Assembly (NCBI GenBank): GCA_023213395.1
Contig: CM041465.1
Span: 64,673,741-64,737,740 of the forward strand
Length of the DNA: 64,000 nt
Direction of reading: 5' to 3'
Source of the DNA: Cycas panzhihuaensis
Taxonomy: Eukaryota; Cycadophyta
Shown: one piece after another, positions 48,831 to 62,649 of the stretch
Numbering within the stretch: position 1 is the first letter of the stretch
Layout: each line of letters begins with the position of its first letter
Made by a program: the position numbers and the translations under genes
Notes under the pieces: model-generated
The model's input: only the letters and a program-made list of their open reading frames with translations
Database searches by the model: none
Told to the model about the DNA's origin: nothing

Positions 48831-49197
48831 TAATAACTATGGCAATCCATCCTTTATACTCCAAAAAAAGGACTTTACTCCAAATTTTGGTTAATGAAAG
48901 ATAAACTATTACCATTCAAGTTTTAATTCCTATCTAGTTTGTGGGTATTTAGTGTTACTTTCAATTAAGCAAGTGTAAGGCCTATACATTTGGTAGGCAT
49001 TTTGGTAGTACTCTTTAGCTTGTCATTCTAGTTACATTAAGGCTTGTTTAGTTTGATTTTAGTACCTTTGGTAGAATAATTTTCTATCATTCATATATCC
49101 CATCTAAACCTTTTATCTATTTGAGAAAATCCTTCATTGTGATCACCATCACTGTTCACCATCCTACTACTCGTTTGAAGTAGGAGCTTTACGTTCC

Positions 49198-49208
49198 AAG
49201 GGGATAAA
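49198..49208 (+). promoter_or_regulatory. Polypurine tract of element D
   Basis: AAGGGGATAAA directly precedes the 3' LTR start TGTTTCAC. Confidence 0.75.
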
Positions 49209-51469
49209 TGTTTCACAAAAACTTAGCCCTCAATTAATCTTTACTTATTCACAAATATATTTACTTGATTACATTTAACTTGATTATTTGAGGCATGTTC
49301 TTATGTTGTTTAGGCCATGTTTTAATGAAATGTGATCCTAATTTTGGTGGATGGTTTATGTTAAATGATTATGATTATACTATTATCTTTTTTCTCTTAT
49401 TAATGAGTTAAAACTATAGTAATAAAATCTCACTTTTATGATCATTCTAACACACTTACTTCCTTAAAACCCTTCATTCTTTTCTCTTAATTTTATCACT
49501 AAATCATCCTTTTTTTATAATTTTTGAGCTTGTTCTTTTAGTTTTCACTCCTTTTAAGTTCCTTTTTTCCACTAATTAAGTTATTTTTATTTAATTTTTT
49601 AATGAAAATTTATTTTTTATCTTTTTAATGATTAATTTTCACTTCCTAATTCATCATAATTTTGGCACTGCCAAAAACATAATTGATCACATTTTATCAA
49701 TACAAATATATTTTTTATTGTTAATAAAATGTGACTAGTAATATTTTTTGTCATGCATGTAAAATTTTCATTTAATATGCCAGTTTACATGATGCCACCT
49801 AGATTTAGTGGAAATAGACTCTATTCTTACTAAATCCTCTAAAACCCTAGAGTGGTGATTCATTCATGTGTGGTAAGGTTGATAAAATTTTTTTAAGAAT
49901 GATTCTTGAGAATTTGAGAGATTTTGCTTAGTAATTTAGAGATCTATCTTGCGAAAAAAGAAAAGTGAATTCAAGAGAAGACATTTGAAGATCTATTTAC
50001 TGACTGATTACTTCTTAAGGTACTCGGTTTATTGTAATTCTCAGCTTCAAACTTCATATCTTTAGTAAGGTTTCTTCTACTCTAGTTTCCTTTTGATTTG
50101 GTACTCTTTTGATGATTTTTGTGACTAGATATGCCTCTTTCCTTCTATTAACTTCTAAAACACTTTCATCTATGTTTTTCCTTAGGAAACCTTGGCTGAA
50201 AGGTTAGCCCTTTGTGGAAAAGGAAAAGAGGTAGTCTATTATGAAGAAAGATCTATCTCTTCAGCATAAAACATAACTACTCTCTCCTATTCTCCTTAGT
50301 TGTTCAAGTTTCCCAAGAGATCTAGTCTTGCTTTTTCTTTATTTTTGGCTATTATTAAGCTTATTTTTCTCAGTTTTCTTCCTCTTTCATACTTGTTTTA
50401 AGGAATTTTTTGAGAAAGATTGGTCATTATAAAGGGAAATAGTTATTCTAAGGTAAGACTTCATCATTAGAATTAAGATTTCTAAAACATTATTAGTGTT
50501 GTACTTCTTGTCTTTATCTTTTTATTTTCTCTCATTTCATAAAGGAAACTTATATGCATGAATGATATATTATTGTAGCAATTAGTTTACATGAAGTTCA
50601 AGGATCCCATGGTGTCTAAAAACTCCATGAGTGATAGAATCTCTTTATGATTCAAGTTTGTTAATTGCTTGTAAGAATATCAACTATGATTGATTACATG
50701 TGAGTTTTATGGGATGTATATTATTCTTAATTACTAAAAATACCATCTAAAATCTCTCATTTCTATCTGAATCATTCTTAAAAATTAGAATAGCATATGC
50801 ATGAAAATGAAAAGCCTTTTATAAACATTACATGTTATTTTATCTTTCATTAAGATGCATATAGAATTGTATATCATAATATTTGTATTTCATGCTAGTG
50901 GTTTTAGTTTCTGAAGAGAAATATGCTTTGCATATCTAAGAGATAATATTTCTTTTATCTTAGTGTTCTTTATTTTATATATATATATAAAAGAAAAGGT
51001 TGCATGTGTGATTTGTTTTCCTTAGTTGATTTTGAAAAGAAGTTAGTTAAATCTTGTCATTTCATTGTTCTTCTTTGCACTTTCATTTAAATAAAAAATT
51101 AGAAAGAAAATTTTCCATTACTTAACCCTTTTCTTTATTTTAGTACACCCAAAAAGTCAAAATAATAAAAGGAAAGTGGTCCCTAAGAAGGATATAGAAA
51201 ATATTATTAATATAATTCCAAACTTAGAACTCCTCTACTTGTTCATGTAGGCTAGTGGATTACAATACTCCCCCTTTATATCCTAACCTTTTATTATTAT
51301 ATGCACATCTAAACCAAATGAGACAAATAAGTAGAGACTCCTTCTTAAGAGTTGGAAAAGGTGGCCCCTTAGGTTTCCATAGATTTTTAATCTCTTGATC
51401 TAGACTTAAAATGAAGGAAACATAATGCTAGTAAAGGATATTTAGCCTAGGCCCAATCAAAACATGCCA
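49209..51469 (+). repeat. 3' LTR of element D
   Basis: It pairs with 39652-42384 along its whole length except for the expanded microsatellite. It ends AACATGCCA and is followed by CTATA. Confidence 0.9.
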
Positions 51470-53300
51470 CTATAGCACCATTATTCTACCATTGTAGGAT
51501 TTTATCCTGCATATTTTTTGTTGCTAGCTTAATTATGATATTATCAAAAATATTGATTGTTTATTATGTAGTGAGATAGTGTATAATCCATATATGTATA
51601 TGATTTGATATATTTATAACTCCATCTATATTGAGTACTACCTTCTATAAATGTAAATGTTTGCACTAGTTAGGTATTGAAGATATTCTAGGTTCAATTT
51701 TAACCATCATAATATTACCTATTTTGGTCTTCTCTTTAGCATCCCAAAAAATTATTTGGGTCAAATTTACTAATGATCTTAAATTAGATAACTATATAGA
51801 AGTAAGAGGAATTTCTAGAACTACTTTGACTACCTCACTTAATTTTTATTCTTTCTTTCTTTTTTAATAGACACATTATACTACTTAAGTAATTCAACAT
51901 TACTTAAGGCCTTTTGAATATTTACATCAATGTGGTCCATTTAGTCTCCAAGCTCATTAATATTAGCTTTGACATAAGTCATCTAATTGATTAAATGATT
52001 CAGCTGGCAAGTTATCAAATCTTATTTGACTATACTTTATGTATTATGTTCCAAAAGAAAAGAGAAATTTGCTCTAGAAGTAAGAGAATCTACATCTATT
52101 ACTATGGTAGAATATGCCTAATATGGTTGTTAATTGCCATGCCTATGATACAACTTAGAACCATATTAAATAAAGTCAACTTTACTTTCTATATTTTGAA
52201 ACATTCTAATAGACCCAATTTTTTTTATGCATGGAGTAGGGTCAATTATATCAATAGTGATAGAATGACTATGTCTAATAAGTTGTTGATCAAAATCCCC
52301 ATCATTATTATCTTACTCTATAAAATATCATGTTGTTGGGAGAGGTGGAGGTGGAAGAGCCTTTAAATTGATAGTATTTATTCTCTTCACAATACATGTT
52401 AGGTATAGAGAAAAGGGTCTCTATAACAAAGTCCTTTATTTAAAAGAATAGCTTTCTAAATACTGTGCTAGAATAAGATATCTTGTAAGTATTAAGTCAA
52501 ATAAGATTAATTTCATCTTTTTCTAAATATTACATGAATGAAGTGAAAACTACACTCCATAATCTTTTGATATGGGTGTAAATATCGTATTCATCAATAT
52601 AAATACACATCTAGTACTAATAGTACAATATATTGATCCAAGCATAAAATCTAAATCAGGAATCTCCAAATGTATTACAAAAGCTTTAGAAATATAGGCA
52701 TCTATAAGAACCATTAAAAAATTAGGTTGAATATCCAAAAGGGCTTCTTTATTTAAAGTGCCTAAAAACTAGGCTACCAAAGTACCTTTCTACTATGTAT
52801 GCCTGATATCTAATAAGGTAACAATGTATCTTGTCCTTAAATCATAATTAAAATGAAAATGAATTATTATATCAATTTTTACAAAATGGATGTAAAGATA
52901 TTTACTCTTTAGCTAATTTTCTACAACCTCTAGCAAAATAAAGGGTAAGATCACTGCCTTAATTCAATCCCTTTTTATCTGAAGATTTACTTAAGATTAG
53001 CACACTAAGAAGTTTGATTCCCTATACAAGTTTATAATTTTAAGATTTAGATAATCAAACTCTCTATCTTTTTTTATATAGGTTTCCCTCTCAAGGATAA
53101 AATGATGAATAAGGTTGGCATTCCTAAAAAAGAGATTTTAGAAGAAGAAGAAGAAGAAGAGGATGATATGGGAGCCATTACAGATGGTAAATAACAAGGA
53201 TATAGACACTAGTTACAAAGAGGACCCATCTAAGTAGCTATTATCAAGTGGACGCTACCTCTGGTACATGATTATATATAAAACAAGTGCTTCATATAAC
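51470..53300 (-). pseudogene. Endogenous caulimovirid-like virus, copy 2 (upstream part)
   Basis: It continues copy 2 after element D: 51475-52130 aligns with 18135-18765 of copy 1. Beyond that only copy 2 has sequence. On the minus strand this is the region upstream of the capsid protein. A Ser-rich stretch (53135-53165) reads from TCTTCTTC repeats. The right edge, between about 53170 and 53420, is not sharply visible. No intact frame. Confidence 0.55.
52550..52738 (-). pseudogene. Possible movement-protein remnant of the caulimovirid-like virus
   Basis: 62 open codons on the minus strand with a pattern of alternating hydrophobic residues ('FLMVLIDAYISKAF', 'DFMLGSIYCTI'). It sits where the movement domain should be, upstream of the capsid segment. 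The similarity is weak and I base it mainly on position. Confidence 0.35.
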
Positions 53301-53419
53301 CTTGATGGATAAAAACCAAATATTTTTTTAAATTGTATGTCTCTCCTCATTAAGAGATATAATACATGCTAGAGTAAGAGTATAGTTTATATAAAACTTA
53401 CCAAATCTTTTGGTATTAG

Positions 53420-56276
53420 AAGTGCACTCGTAAGGGTAATAAGAAGTAAGGATGTACCAACAAGTTCTAAGCTTGGAGTGTAGGAGCTTAAGGGGTATGA
53501 TGTAGATTTTGTTTACCTTTCAAGGGTGTTTGTGTGCCATTTGGGTATTAACTCAGGAAATTGAATGATATGAATTCCCTTATTTGCCTATGGGGTTTTA
53601 GTTTGGTTGGTTGATAAGTGTAGTTGGTATGTTGTTTTAATTGGTGTGTAGTATGATGATTTGCAAAGATCTTGGCCCTCTTGGGTTATCAAGTTGCCTA
53701 AGTAGGTTTCTCCTATCCTTGTTTAGAAGGAAAAGGGAAAGGTTTCCTTATGGGAGAAGGTGCAATGTCAAATGGTAAGTAAGAGAAGAAGAGGGAGTTT
53801 ACTTTGTTTTTATCTTTGTTTGGTTGGTTCTATTAAGGTTGTGTAGTGGTGGTGCATTTTGCTTTGTTTTTTTTTAGTTAATATAGCTAGTTTATGTGTA
53901 TGTTACAATGAAGCAAAACAACCAAAGAATGTGTTGAACCAATTAATATGTAATAAACACTAAGCCTCACTCTCAATATATTCACTCTTTATCTCTTTTA
54001 TCATGAAAGGAAAAAAAAGACAATAGGATAATATACCAATCACAAAAAGAGATATCAATGTGGTTGAGAGTCAAAGTAAATAAGTAAAAAGCAATGTCTT
54101 TCCTTTGTAGGCAAGTCTAATACATCACCCTTCCTTAATATGCTTTGTGCATTGATATGAAAAAGGAAGAGAGAAATAATTATTTTTTCTTCTAAAGCAA
54201 TTTCTTTTCCTATGCAATGACAAATGCTCTTTGAATCAAAACCTTTGTCCCTTTTATTTTTGCGTACATATGCAATCAATAAGAACAAACTCAAAAAGCA
54301 AAGGGGAAGAAGTCTCTTAATAGGGAGAATCTAGGCTTGAAACCAATCACAAAAGGTAAAAGATTGAGGAGAATAAGGTTTGAGAGGTGTATCTATTTCA
54401 CAATAGTTGGTGATGATTCTAGCCTCATTACTCTTTAATCTCCTTTGCTTGAGTTAAAACCACCTTTGTTGTAGAAGAGTTGAATGGTGATGGGGCTCCA
54501 CTTACCCACCCCTAGTCTAGCTAAGAATAGTATTTAAATAAAGGAAACATAATGGAAACAAAGTGCATGTAAGAAATATAAATAGAGTTCACCTCAAAGA
54601 GAATGACCCACCTCTATGCCCTTGAAGATGCTTTAGAAGGACTTACTTTCTACCCTGCATACACAGTAGAAAAGACTATCCAAAGGAAGTATTTGTAATA
54701 TGTGTATATATGAGTCTCATAAATTATTTCCTACTTTTAGCCAAAGAAAGAACAAGCATCATAAATAAGTCTTAATATTCTTATGAAAAGATCTAACCAT
54801 AGGGAGAGTATTAAGAAATGAGGGAAAAGGATGAGGGAGGTCTCAGGATGGTACCAACCTCCCAATGAAAGTGGTTTCCTTGGTGGAGCTAAGGAAAACC
54901 TCCCTATACCTATAACTTTGACAACAAACTAAGTGGGCATATATAGGACACAAAGATGAGATGGATTCTCAACAATCAAATACATGTACTCACAAAATCA
55001 TATGGTTGCATGGCCAAAACTAGAATAGAGGGTACATGCACAAGGAGGTTCAACACCATCTGTCTTGGGAGGGGATTACCTAAAGAGTAAGGGGGTGCAA
55101 ATGTTGATAGTTATACCTACTACTCTTCTCAAACTCCTTATAGAAGCTAGTGTATGACTCCCATTCCTCTTCCAAAAAGGTGATGGTAGTTGTATTATGT
55201 TTCTAGCTTAAACAAAATGATTTCCTTAATGTCAAAGGAATGAAACTAGTGGAGGTTATGGACCATAATGTTTAAACTTAGAAACAAAGAAAAAGAGAAC
55301 TAAGTAATTAGAAATTAGAGTTAATCATAAATATTTTTACTAAATAACTAGAGCATTACTTAGATCTTACTCATTTTCTCATAAGGATGTTTGTTGTTTA
55401 TGGTTGCACTAGTAAGAAAATGCCTCCTCTAACTCTTGGAAGGATGAATCTCATATGAAGCCAAGTGCACTAGAAAAGGAAGAGAGATAAGAAGAGAAAG
55501 AAGTTATTGATTCTTTTCCAAAAGATGTAAGAGCCTTTATACTTAGATCCCAATATTAAGTTGATAGTTCCTCTAAAACCATGAGTAAGTCTTGTTTCCT
55601 TTGAAAAAACCCTCCCAAATTCAAGCCAAAGTGGTAATTAGATTGATTGGGATACTTCCCTAGAGCATTACGCTCCCATTTGGGCTTTCCATGGGGTGTC
55701 TGGCATGTTAGGGATGTATTAATGATCAAATTTAAATGTTGTTATCCATGTATAACTATTGTAATAGTTGCGCTACAAAGTTCTTTATGGTATCATGAAG
55801 TACTTCATGGTACCACAAAATACTTTATGGCATAGATAAAAATTAAAGTAGTATAAAATTAGTTTACCAAAAATTAATTAAAAAGCTACAAATTCTTACT
55901 TTAAACCTTTGTAAATAGAACCTGAGGCCTCTAAGTGATTAATCACATATAACAGGAGAAAAAGAGAAAAGCAAGACAAGCAATAAGGAGCTAAAACTTG
56001 GCCAAAATAAAGTTGTAAGGGACATGGAAGCTCACTTTACTGACTAGTAGACCACAACAAGGGCTCTAAAGCCATTGCATCAAAGTCTTGGTTATCATTG
56101 GCATTAAGGCACATACAAGAAAGCCAAGCAAACTAAACAAGCATGTATCTAATAGTCACCTAAGTATCATATAAAGTAAAGAACCATAAGAAATGTAATG
56201 AGAAGCAAGATAGAAATGTGTACCTATACTTACTTGTGTGGTAGTCTCTTGATCCATTCTCAGTAGCTAGGAAACA
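53420..56276 (-). repeat. 3' LTR of element E
   Basis: The inner edge is clear: CAGTAGCTAGGAAACA at 56261-56276 matches GGTAGCCGGGAAACA of C, followed by the same 'CC(C/T)CCTT(A/G)GTA(A/G)CAGA' tract. The outer edge is estimated from 'AGGGTGT(T/C)TGTGTGCC' at 53524-53539, which in C lies about 105 bp inside the LTR. No gene is called; 54055-54294 and 55647-55835 are chance frames. Confidence 0.6.
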
Positions 56277-56789
56277 TTACCTCCTTGGTAACAGAACCTT
56301 ATTGTTCTATAAGATGATGGTAAATGTTGCCAACACAAATGTCATTAGCATAAATAATAACTAGAAGCTAGATGTATGAGTAGCCTAGGGGCAATAAGTA
56401 TCATAATGGATGCATAGATAGGAGGCATAAGTTAAGGAGGAAAATAGACACATGACTGAATCAGTCCTAAGGCTTATAGCCATGAATCCTAAGCATGTGT
56501 GAACAAGAAGGAAAGGTGGAAACCAAGGGGAATGCCCCTAGTGGCACATCAAGTGGGTAGCATGACCCTAAGAAGGGGGTTCAGAAACCTAGAGAAGTCC
56601 TTGCCAAGAATGAGGGACTGCCTTGTCACACTAGCTAAGGTCAAGGGATGAGTGAATAAAGGTATTGGTTACCATAGTTTTACCTCATTAATGGCCACTT
56701 TCATAGGAGATGAAGAGAAGGGAGGTTTCCCCCTTAATCCCATTTCTAATAGGAAGCCCATTAACCTAAAAGGGGTTGCCTTAGAGCTA

Positions 56790-57190
56790 GAGGTGATACT
56801 TAAGGATGAAGTTGACTAGGTTGTCAGCCTCAACATTTTGGTTATAAGGGATATACCAAATATTGACCAAGGAGAAATAAGCTAGCATGGATCTAGTTAT
56901 CATAGCCAAAGATATCAACCAAGGATAGAGGCCCTAATAGGTCCAGGCCAACTAGGATACCACGATTTGGGAATCACAATGCAAGATGATAGGGCCATGT
57001 TGGAAATAAAGTGCGTTAGTTAAGGCTTTAATAATAGTTGTATATTTTGCTTTATTGTTTATGGCCTCAGCTAAATAAATCCCAAAGCACATAAAAACAT
57101 GCTCAGAAGAATTATAGATGATCTAGGTTATAGAAAAGGGCCCTAGGTTGCCACACCTACCACCATCAGTGTAAATGGGTAGAGCCATAG
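56790..57190 (-). pseudogene. Second (archaeal/plant-type) RNase H of element E
   Basis: The minus strand reads YTDGGRCGNLGP at about 57145-57180, INNKAKYT near 57040-57065 (the catalytic Glu changed to Lys), 'LHCDSQIVV' near 56965-56990 and NVEADNLV near 56815-56840. Position relative to LTR and antisense gene is as in element C. Stops interrupt it. Confidence 0.75.
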
Positions 57191-58348
57191 GAGAATGAAT
57201 GGTAGTGGTAATTATGAAAAATAAGTAAAGGGTGCTTTTTCATGGAGCGACGATCGCTAAAGAGAGGAGAAGGTTGAGTGAAGGACAATGAGTCCTAAGA
57301 GTCACAGAAATATAGATAATCACTCAGTGAGAGGATAAAAGAGACATATGGTTAAGCAATAACACTCACTGAGGGTCCACTTTATAGAAGGGAAAGGTGA
57401 TGGTATGAAGAACTTGTTGATCAAGTCCAGAGTTCATTAGAAACCTAATAGGAAACTTGAACAAGAGGACAAGATTCCATAGGGTAATTAAAGGGATAAA
57501 ACAATCATGAAATATGAGATTAGTATGTTAATACAAGTCTAAGGAGTATAAACACTGATAGGGTTTTGAATAGACAAATTACAGGGTTGAAAGGCTCCCC
57601 TAGCAAAAGGCTAAAAGTTACCATTATTACACATAAAGGTAAGAAAAAATAGTATATAAGGGTCGAAGCGGCCCTAGGCCCTAAAGGAAATAAGAATGGA
57701 CTTCTAATAGAAAAATCAGAGTGGAAAATAAGCACAGAGCCCTAAGGAGGCTATTGAATAAAAATGGGTTCAATAAGAAAAATAGGATTCATTTTTACCG
57801 TTACCCATTGGGAACCTTAGGAAACCTTTCTACCACCTTCATTTCCCCTTTTGTAGATGGGCTCACTAAGGAAGATCTGGGTATTAGATCATCATGTAGG
57901 AGGATCCATTGGGATAACAAGAGAGTCATGGTAGTAGTGAGGGTAGACCTAGTGAGTGGATCCTAATGCTAAACTCGTTATTTCACACTTTTGCTTTTGT
58001 ACTTTTAAGTAGCTGAGCAGTGCTTGTTTTGGGAGTAGGGGGCGAACAAGACCCATTTGGGGCCTATGAAAGGTTAGACCAAGATTTTGGGGGACCCTAG
58101 TCCTGATGGACCTACTTTTGGTCTAAAAAATATAGTTTATGATTTTTTTTTTTTTTTTTAAGTGGTAGATTATATAGTACTATAGCATTTCTTATGGTAC
58201 TACAAATATAGTTATAGTACCACAGAGAATTATGTAACATGATTGGGTAGACCACTAATTTATTTATAGTACCACTAAACTTTCTATAATATATGACTAG
58301 AATTATGAATTTTTAATATTTTTTATTAGATTTAATATGTTTTATACC

Positions 58349-58379
<31 letters not shown>

Positions 58380-58555
58380 GTTTCTCCCATTGACTAATAA
58401 GTTACTAACTGATGATGTCTTGGCTAGATAATAGGTAGTTATGGTTATAAATAACTATAAAAATAATGGAGCACCCCTATTGGCACTTGCAAATCTAATG
58501 ACTGGGGAGGAACATGAGGTTTTGAGATAGTGAAATCAACTAAGGATCATCTCAA
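57191..58555. other. Region between RNase H 2 and antisense gene of E
   Basis: 58020-58130 matches 23100-23220 of C (GGGGGACCCTAGTCCTGATGG against GGGAGCCCTGGTCCCGGTGG). It includes a T16-type run at 58143-58159, GTACCAC motifs at 58175-58300 and a (GA)n run at 58352-58379. The frames at 57520-57966 have no domain. Confidence 0.4.
58352..58379. repeat. (GA)n microsatellite
   Basis: About 28 bp of GA dinucleotides just upstream of the antisense gene of E. Confidence 0.9.
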
Positions 58556-58559
58556 CATG

Positions 58560-59470
58560 CCAGTATACTTCAATTAGCTACTTTTGGTAGATGTCATGTC
58601 ACACTGGGATCACAAATGATACGTCTTTCACCTCTTACGAGTTAGAGATTTGATAATCACTCTATATGATGTATAGAGGATTTTGGGGGTTTCAATGAAT
58701 GGAGCACCAGTTGTGCTAGGGGTATTACCTAGAACTGATGCAAAACACTAAGAGGCATCCTATTTCTTCTATGACAAGGGCTACTAGGACAGGCAGGGAG
58801 CATCTATTAAGATAATCATGGCATCACAGATTCCTCAATCAAGGAAATTGATTATCTTTACTATTTTATTCTAGATTTCTTGAAAACAAAATTATAAGGG
58901 TATCCCTAAAGGGTGGGTGGAGGTCATTCACCAATGCGAAGAGGGGTAGAGGTTTTACTGGGCTTTCTTGATACTAGCCAACATTTCTACACAATTAGAT
59001 CAAATATGAGCCATAGGGCATGGTAGTTTCTCATGCTATTCCCTACCCCCTTGTTGGTTCTTCGACCATTTCAAAGGATTAGGTCCAGTGGTAGGCCCTT
59101 AGCTAATATCAACTAATGGGCCCCTCATCCACCGATGGGCATCCTACTTTAGGATCCTCAAAGAGCCAAAGCAGGTTAGGAGATTGATAGTTGCCATGTC
59201 CTTGGATTTATTGACTTTAGATGATTATTTATGCCAACCATACCATACTATCCATTGGAATAGTGATAAGGAAGGAGGGGGAGCTATAGCAAAGCTAATA
59301 GTAGAGTTAGAGGATGACATTAGCAATGGATACATAGTTGTTGATACCGAGGGCAACGTGGCTATGGCTACTACTAGGGAGGAGGCCATAGTTATTGCAA
59401 GAGAGGACATCTTAGGAGCCATTGAGGAGGTGGCACAAGGGGCATTGATGACCCGAGGAGGTGATACCCT
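58560..59470 (+). pseudogene. Antisense PMD-like gene of element E
   Basis: It matches the plus-strand gene of element C over about 300 codons: 'VMSHWDHK.YVFHL' near 58596-58640, 'RILGVSMNGAPVVLG' near 58676-58720, 'IPKGWVEVIHQCEE' near 58900-58945, 'CWFFDHF' near 59050-59072, and 'LDLLTLDDYLCQPYHTIHW' near 59205-59262. The last part lies in an open frame of 117 codons (59184-59537) that ends in an acidic, Ala/Ile/Val-rich tail. The retained parts show mostly conservative changes by eye. It is broken by several stops upstream. Confidence 0.55.
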
Positions 59471-59540
59471 TTCTTTTCTTTTCTTTTTTTCTTTAGTTAT
59501 ACCCTTGATTTATATTTATTTATTGAGTATTCTTTGATGT

Positions 59541-59772
<232 letters not shown>

Positions 59773-59799
59773 TCTTAGTATTCATACTGACACTTAGAT

Positions 59800-60400
59800 C
59801 TACATGTCAAATAGGAGAGGGCATCACAAGAGAGATGATTAGTAGGGTGGTAGTCAATCTATTTCCCTGAGTATACACAAAAGGCCAACCTCCTATAGTA
59901 GACAATAGAAAGCCAAAGTTAGTGTGACCTCATACTAGTGCATTTTCCCCCATTATTAATATCTAGGATATACGGGTTGTAGAGGCCCAAGAGAGTTAGA
60001 TGAAGTTGCACTAGTTGTAGGCTTGAGTGAGGGAGATAGAGGCCCATGTAGGACGAGTGGTCCAAGTAGTAGTTACACCTATGGAGGTAGTTTCGAGGGT
60101 CGAGGTAAGGATCATGGTCCTAGAGGCATAACTATGAGAGGTCTAGGGAGAGGGGGAATAATTCTAGGCATAATATAACAAACTAATGGACTATATGGTA
60201 GCCAGATCATCTTAGACATATAATGACCCCTTCTCAAAGGTGACTAAGGGATGAGATCCATGTGAAGGATGAGGGAAGTAAGGCTAGAACCTCATGATAA
60301 CCTAAGAGAAGCCTCGGGAGGACCTAGACCCCAAACTAGAGAGCGAGACAGCCAAAGGATGACACTCTGTGACCATCTCTAAACAACTTTATGGATTTTG
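59800..60400 (+). pseudogene. Second part of antisense gene of E
   Basis: Sequence similar to 24800-25450 of C, including the segment before the coiled coil ('GAGGTCTAGGGAGAGGGGGA' near 60140) and the closing Pro/Arg/Ser codons. It is interrupted by many stops. No intact frame. Confidence 0.35.
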
Positions 60401-60544
60401 TATGATGATTTATTTTGATTAGAGGAAAGATTAGACCTCTAGGGGACCCATACCATGTATGAGGATGATTGTACACCTCTTTATAAGCATTATGACTTCT
60501 TATGGTGCATTTCATTAATGTATTCTTTATACCATCATTTAATA

Positions 60545-60548
<4 letters not shown>

Positions 60549-60615
<67 letters not shown>
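60549..60615. repeat. (AT)n microsatellite
   Basis: About 66 bp of TA repeats downstream of the antisense gene of E. The region 60616-61250 around and after it has no recognisable gene. Confidence 0.92.
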
Positions 60616-60619
<4 letters not shown>

Positions 60620-61279
60620 ACTAAATTGGTCCCCCTTTTTATATGAGTTGTACTTCTAGTTGATTGTTATAGATATATGGATATATGATATAGATGCATG
60701 GATGTATGTAGGCTCTTTATCTCATGTTTAGTGCTATTATTTACTTTTGTCCATGCCTTAGAGCACACATACTAGACATACATAATTATCCTAGTTTAAT
60801 CAGGTATCTCATGTAGCACTTGAGGGTGGTTATCACATGCCCCTCGAAGGAGAGGGTAGTGATTTAGATATAGATAGGACTCAATGGATCTAGATATCCT
60901 AAAGGTTCATTAAGAATGCTAGGTTTTGATATTAGTTACTCTTTTTGGGTGGCCACCTACATTTGTAGCTAAGTAAAGTTGCTTGCATGGAGCCTGATTT
61001 GACTTGTAGCTACAGATCAGTAGGGAGGTTAGGTTTGAGTGTAGAGATAGTTCCCTTTATGAGGGATATCCATCACCCATGAACTAAAGGAAAACTCAAG
61101 TTATTGGAGGAATATGGCACCTTAAAGAGGATCCATAATTACCCTTTGCAAAAATTAGAGGTGTCACAAAACTCAACTACATGTTATGCCCCTTATAAAG
61201 ACATCTAACGTTGTAACTAAATGATAGTTTAGGCTCATTTTAGAGTAAGAAAGAGTTGGTCCCTTCTATTTTTAAGGGA

Positions 61280-62420
61280 AGAAAGGGGTCAACTATAGAA
61301 CTTCTTTAGGGATTTTCCATTCATAGCTTTATCAAACTCAAGGCCCTCCAATGTTATAATTTTGTATACGCCATCATTAAGGCTCTTGAGAACTACAAAA
61401 GAGCATATCCATTTAGGGTCGAATTTAGACAATCAATCATACAAATACTGTAACTTGAGGACTTAGTCACCAGGACTTAAGGGGTAAGGGCATAGTTATT
61501 TATCATGTGTTATTTGTGCCCTAGCTTTAGATGCCAAATTAGCTTAGTATGCTGCTAAGTATTTTTCATCCAAGGCTTCAAGGTCAAGGAGGTGGGCTTG
61601 ATGTCACCACTTCTCATCGATAAGCCCTTTGAGAGATATCCTTAAGGAGGGGACTTTCACTTCCAAGGGCAATACTGCTTCTAACCCATGGACTAGGGAG
61701 AATGGTGTCATTCCCATGGCCATGCATATTGAAGTTTGGTAGGCCCATAGGGCTAAGTAAAGCTAGACATGTCAATCCTTTTGGGATTAGGCAATAATTT
61801 TCTTAAGGATGTTAATTAAGATTTTATTGAAGGCTTTGATTTGGCCATTTGTTTTGGGTAAGTAAGGGGATGAATATTATAAGAGATCTTAAATCTCTCA
61901 CAAAGCTCATCCATATCCTTGTTATAGAATAGGGTTCCATTATCTATAATGAGGATATTAGGGACCCTAAATTAGTAGATGACATGCTAATATATGAAGG
62001 TGATAATTATTTTACTTGTTGTTAAGGATAAGGGAATGGCTTTAGCCCATTTGGTGAAGTACTCTATGGCAGTTAAAATGAATTTGTGCTAGGAAAAAGA
62101 GGGTGGAGTAATGACTCTAATTAAGTCTAATCCCCATTGGGAAAATAGCCATAGAGAGACCACTACATGTAGCACCTTAGAAGGATAATAAACAATGTTA
62201 GCATGCTCTTAGCATTAGCAACAACATTGTGCATAAGCATGGGCATATTTAAACAAGGTCAACTAGTAATATCCTATACATAAGATTCTTTAGGCCATTG
62301 ATTAGCCTCAAAAGTGACCTTTATAAATATCACTATGGCATTCATGAAGGATCTAGTTAGTCTCATCTAGTTTGACACAATGGAGGAGGATGCCATCAAA
62401 TGATCGTTTATACAATACAT
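61280..62420 (-). pseudogene. Integrase of element E
   Basis: It matches the integrase of C throughout. The IIDNGTLF motif with the second catalytic Asp is at about 61930-61960, and the C-terminal 'F...GFHS'-like end is at 61280-61330. Frames are broken by stops and small indels. Confidence 0.75.
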
Positions 62421-62649
62421 CCCTCATGAGGAAGTATTATCAAGCTGAGGCTCTCACATATGACTTTACTTTATCACTAGCATTAGTAGGGTACTCTTAC
62501 TAGGTTAGGTAATTAACTATTTCCCCATACCATTCACTATTTTCCAATGGATGGGTATTGGTATGTTACAAGGCTAGAATATATTTGTCAGGAAATGAAT
62601 CATCAATCGAAACCTTCAGAGAATTTGGTATGGGAGCATCTACCAACTA

